Below, piece after piece: positions 61,715 through 64,000 of a stretch of 64,000 nt of DNA; within the stretch, counting starts at the first letter, position 1; each line of letters starts with the position of its first letter. The notes below the pieces were generated by a model. That model worked only from the letters and a program-made list of their open reading frames with translations, searched no databases and had not been told where the DNA came from. Position numbers and translations under genes: made by a program. The DNA is taken from contig NZ_LMMA01000034.1 in NCBI RefSeq assembly GCF_001422725.1, positions 69,642-133,641 of the forward strand, given 5' to 3'. This DNA comes from Flavobacterium sp. Leaf82 (GTDB lineage Bacteria > Bacteroidota > Bacteroidia > Flavobacteriales > Flavobacteriaceae).

Positions 61715-63049
61715 TTACTTTTTGAATTTTTTAACAGGCTTTTCGGTTACTTCAACTTTGTTTTGAAGAACGTAATTGGCTAACAATTTTTCTATTAATT
61801 CGTCTTTTGTAAGGTGGTGAAAAACTGTTTTTACTTTCGTTTTTAAATCCGTTGAGATATCGTGATTAGGTTTTGTTTTAAAGATTTGTTTTGCCCATAA
61901 AAGAGTATTGTTTTCTTCCAGACTTACTACAGAAGGTTTTTGGAACTGCGTAAACTTAATCCCCAATTCTTTTTCGAATTCCGGAATTTCAGCTGTTTCT
62001 TCTTCTTGTAAAACCGTCAGGGAAAGTCCCTTTGCTCCTGCCCTTGCCGTTCTACCGCTTCTGTGAACGTAGTTTTCGTAGGTATCCGGTAAATGATAGT
62101 TGACTACATAAGAGATCTCTTTTACATCGATTCCTCTTGCTGCTAAATCTGTTGCTACCAGAATATTGATATGACCTTCACGAAATTGCTCCATGATTCT
62201 GTCACGAATTCCTTGTGATAAACTTCCATGTAATGCGCCTGAAGAAAAACGATTGATCGCTAAGTTTTTAGCCAGTTTATTTACTGCAGCTTTGGTTTTA
62301 CAGAAAATGATTCCGCGTTCTCCGTCTCTTGAATTCAGGAAATGCATTAATACATCTAATTTTTCGATAGGATCAACTACAATATATTCGTGATCAATTC
62401 CTTGGTTACCAACAGTTTCCATATTGGCGCTAACCTGAACTACGTTTTTATTTAAGTAATTCTGAATCAATTGTTTGATCGTTCCCGGCAAAGTTGCTGA
62501 GAATAATAAAGTTCTGTGTTTTTTAGGCAGTTCAGCTACGATTTCGTCTAAGCTTTCTTTCAGGATCGAAACCATTTCATCGGCTTCGTCTAATACTAAA
62601 TATTCTGCTTGTTTTAAATCAATTGCTTTGCGCTGAATCAAATCAATCAAACGTCCCGGTGTTGCAACTACTATATGTGTAGGTTGCGATAAACGCTCGA
62701 TTTGTGGTTTTATTGGGATTCCGCCACATGTTGAAGCAATAGAAATGTTTGGAATGTGTTTTCCAAAATCTTCTAAATTTCTAAAGATTTGTTGTCCAAG
62801 TTCTCTGGTGGGAACCAAAATTACAGCCTGAACAATAGACGATTCTGTATTGATTAATTGTAATAATGGTAATCCGAAAGCGGCTGTTTTACCTGTTCCG
62901 GTTTTGGCTAAACCTACAACATCATGACTTTCAGATAAAAGTAACGGAATTGTTTTTTGCTGAATTTCTGTTGGTTCAATAATATTCAATTCGCTTAATG
63001 CTTTTAAAATTGGTGCTGAAATTCCTAATGATGAGAATTGTTTAGACAT
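61715..63049 (-). CDS. DEAD-box RNA helicase
   Basis: The 444-residue product has Q-motif EPTEIQQKTIP, Walker A AKTGTGKT, PTRELGQQI, DEAD in YLVLDEADEMVSIL, SAT in LLFSATLPG and motif VI HRSGRTARAG. The C-terminal tail is short, basic and ends VEKPVKKFKK-like, with no DbpA or CsdA RNA-binding domain. RhlE- or SrmB-like roles in ribosome assembly or RNA decay are plausible. Confidence 0.94.
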   Translation of the reverse strand: MSKQFSSLGISAPILKALSELNIIEPTEIQQKTIPLLLSESHDVVGLAKTGTGKTAAFGLPLLQLINTESSIVQAVILVPTRELGQQIFRNLEDFGKHIPNISIASTCGGIPIKPQIERLSQPTHIVVATPGRLIDLIQRKAIDLKQAEYLVLDEADEMVSILKESLDEIVAELPKKHRTLLFSATLPGTIKQLIQNYLNKNVVQVSANMETVGNQGIDHEYIVVDPIEKLDVLMHFLNSRDGERGIIFCKTKAAVNKLAKNLAINRFSSGALHGSLSQGIRDRIMEQFREGHINILVATDLAARGIDVKEISYVVNYHLPDTYENYVHRSGRTARAGAKGLSLTVLQEEETAEIPEFEKELGIKFTQFQKPSVVSLEENNTLLWAKQIFKTKPNHDISTDLKTKVKTVFHHLTKDELIEKLLANYVLQNKVEVTEKPVKKFKK

Positions 63050-63150
63050 TGTTTTTTTATTGTAGAGTTCTGATTTTAGATTTTAGATTTCTGCCGCAGA
63101 TTACTCAGATTAAAATGATTTTTTAGAACCTTCAGTTCTTTTATTTTTTT

Positions 63151-63224
63151 GTCATTTCGACGAAGGAGAAATCACATCCAATATTCGACAAACTTTGTGT
63201 AATACTAGTGTGATTTCTCCTTTA
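63151..63224. repeat. Paired GTCATTTCGA / GGAGAAATC repeat
   Basis: GTCATTTCGACGAAGGAGAA then ATCACA (63151-63176) and the partial inverted arm TGTGATTTCTCCTTT (63209-63223). Same family as 59493 and 41574. Confidence 0.72.
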
Positions 63225-63269
63225 TTTTGGTGACATAACTTTATAATTATTATTCCTTATGAAATCTAA

Positions 63270-63355
63270 AGCCTTAGCCCTGATGGCAGCGGTATCCTTT
63301 TTCTGGCTTCTTTAGCCGGGAAAAGATTTAGCGGACAGCAGGAAATAGCTCCTAA
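63270..63355. repeat. Conserved flavobacterial intergenic element (AGCCCTGATGGCAGC type)
   Basis: AGCCCTGATGGCAGCGGTAT then CCTTTTTC, a short loop, and GAAAAGATTTAGCGGACAGC then AGGAAATAGCTCC. The two halves form an imperfect hairpin. I recall similar sequences downstream of genes in several flavobacteria, but only one copy is in this window. It is not coding. Confidence 0.45.
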
Positions 63356-63396
63356 AAATTCCAATGATTTTAAAATTCCAACTGGATAGCGCTTCT

Positions 63397-63412
63397 CCCG
63401 ATAGCTATCGGG
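63397..63412. repeat. Perfect palindrome CCCGATAGCTATCGGG
   Basis: A 16-bp perfect palindrome, followed by ATCGCTCAGCGTGACA, which echoes the CGCTCAGTCTGACA arm of the 38378/54206 repeats. Palindromes of the same form lie at 14239 and 18205. The rest of 63050-63465 holds the repeats listed separately and TTTCAAG words. Confidence 0.65.
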
Positions 63413-63465
63413 ATCGCTCAGCGTGACAACCTGAAACTTGAAACCTTAAACCTGAAACAAATTTT

Positions 63466-64000
63466 TTATTCTTCGTCAGGTTCGTTCATGATTTTCTCAC
63501 GATATTTTTTACCTATTAATAAGACTAATTTTAGTTTATAATCGTCAACCAGCCATTCACGGTAGTTTTTACTGCATTGGCTCAAACATTTTGCGTAACG
63601 TTTGATACGACATTCGATATCATCATCAAGTTCTTTTCCTAATGATTTTGCTTCTTGCAAAGTCTCGGTATTATCAACACACATTGCGGCGTGTTGCTCT
63701 AATGATTTGTCCAGTACTACTTTTGAACGTAAATTTTGTTTGATGATTAGTTTATGTTCTTCATCAACATCAAAAGTAACATCAGCAGTTTTTGCAAATT
63801 TAGCACGTAATTCCGGAGGCATGCTGTATTTAAAATACAATTCGATTTCAGTATCATCACGTAGATTTTCCAGATAAAATTCTGGTGATTTAAAGATATG
63901 CTGCCAGTTTACCGGCTCGCTCCATAAACCAAAACGTGCTGCATTATTACCTAAATCGATCACTGTAAACTCGTCTTTACCGGGTAATTTACGAGATCCA
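63466..64000 (-). CDS. 3' end of a superfamily 2 (DEAD/DEAH-type) helicase, cut by window edge
   Basis: The reading frame is open to the right edge, and the visible 177 residues are only the C terminus. The edge sequence GSRKLPGKDEFTVIDLGNNA is the end of helicase motif VI (usually QMIGRGSRK) and the following strand. The remainder (NWQHIFKSPEFYLENLRDDT onward, ending MNEPDEE) is an accessory helical domain with several Cys (CRIKRYAKCLSQC). The GTG at 63963 is not the true start. Confidence 0.85.
   Translation of the reverse strand, partial: GSRKLPGKDEFTVIDLGNNAARFGLWSEPVNWQHIFKSPEFYLENLRDDTEIELYFKYSMPPELRAKFAKTADVTFDVDEEHKLIIKQNLRSKVVLDKSLEQHAAMCVDNTETLQEAKSLGKELDDDIECRIKRYAKCLSQCSKNYREWLVDDYKLKLVLLIGKKYREKIMNEPDEE

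Noticed and set aside
63961..63963. GTG as a start of a 165-residue gene at the right edge
   Set aside because: The frame stays open to the edge and encodes helicase motif VI upstream, so the gene is truncated by the window.

Overview
The window is a chromosomal segment of a Flavobacterium-like bacterium (Bacteroidetes, Flavobacteriia). The evidence is low GC content, A-rich starts with little Shine-Dalgarno signal, promoters of the Bacteroidetes type (TAnnTTTG at -7), a PorX regulator, a CotH protein with a type IX secretion (T9SS) C-terminal sorting domain, a fused LpxC-FabZ, and the order HD hydrolase - lpxD - lpxC/fabZ - lpxA - efp - second lpxD - NTF2-like - sucD. No rRNA, tRNA, CRISPR array, insertion sequence or prophage was seen. 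Most of the window is core metabolism.

Layout. 0.2-9.5 kb: mutS2 (-), ung (+), a T9SS-exported CotH protein (+), then a leftward block of a DUF4258-type membrane-anchored protein, alanine dehydrogenase, a GNAT acetyltransferase, tsaE and porX. 9.7-17.3 kb: a rightward lipid A/elongation factor cluster ending in sucD. 17.4-25.9 kb: a small protein resembling a degenerate GIY-YIG domain, fabG, a VWA membrane protein, a LysR regulator in tandem with a YeiH-type transporter, a leftward secreted protein and a secreted zinc phospholipase C/S1-P1-like protein. 26.0-30.3 kb: an LTA-synthase-like alkaline phosphatase superfamily protein, divergent from a two-component system. 30.4-38.4 kb: a complete his operon (G, D, C, B, H, A, F, IE), preceded by a His-rich leader peptide and attenuator. 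38.5-43.3 kb: a CBM9-like secreted protein, an M1 peptidase, a tiny Cys-rich double-glycine-leader peptide and a long helical protein of unknown function. 43.4-51.7 kb: leuA-leuB, then a second leader peptide/attenuator rich in Ile and Val, then ilvD-ilvB-ilvN-ilvC. 52.2-56.8 kb: acs, convergent with an exonuclease and cNMP/CBS/DUF294 pair. 57.2-64 kb: two small secreted proteins, a Bcr/CflA MFS exporter, a type II NADH dehydrogenase, a GNAT protein, a DEAD-box helicase and the 3' end of another superfamily 2 helicase that runs off the right edge.

The most informative non-coding features are two translation-attenuation leaders too short to appear as ordinary genes. The first is a 19-codon His leader with four His in six codons. 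The second is a 24-codon Ile/Val leader. Each is followed by a strong intrinsic terminator ahead of its operon. The spacers inside the his, ilv and lpx operons are about 70-145 bp long. Many hold long imperfect hairpins built from short words that recur across unrelated spacers, including a 32-nt identical stretch directly upstream of both hisA and hisIE. Three further families of intergenic palindromes occur: GCTGAGCGAAGTCGAAG, GTCATTTCGA...GGAGAAATC and CCCGAAGCTTCGGG.

The best candidate for something undescribed is the 68-residue peptide at 41302-41508. It has a bacteriocin-type double-glycine leader and a six-Cys core, and two nearly identical hairpins bracket it. No processing or export gene lies nearby.
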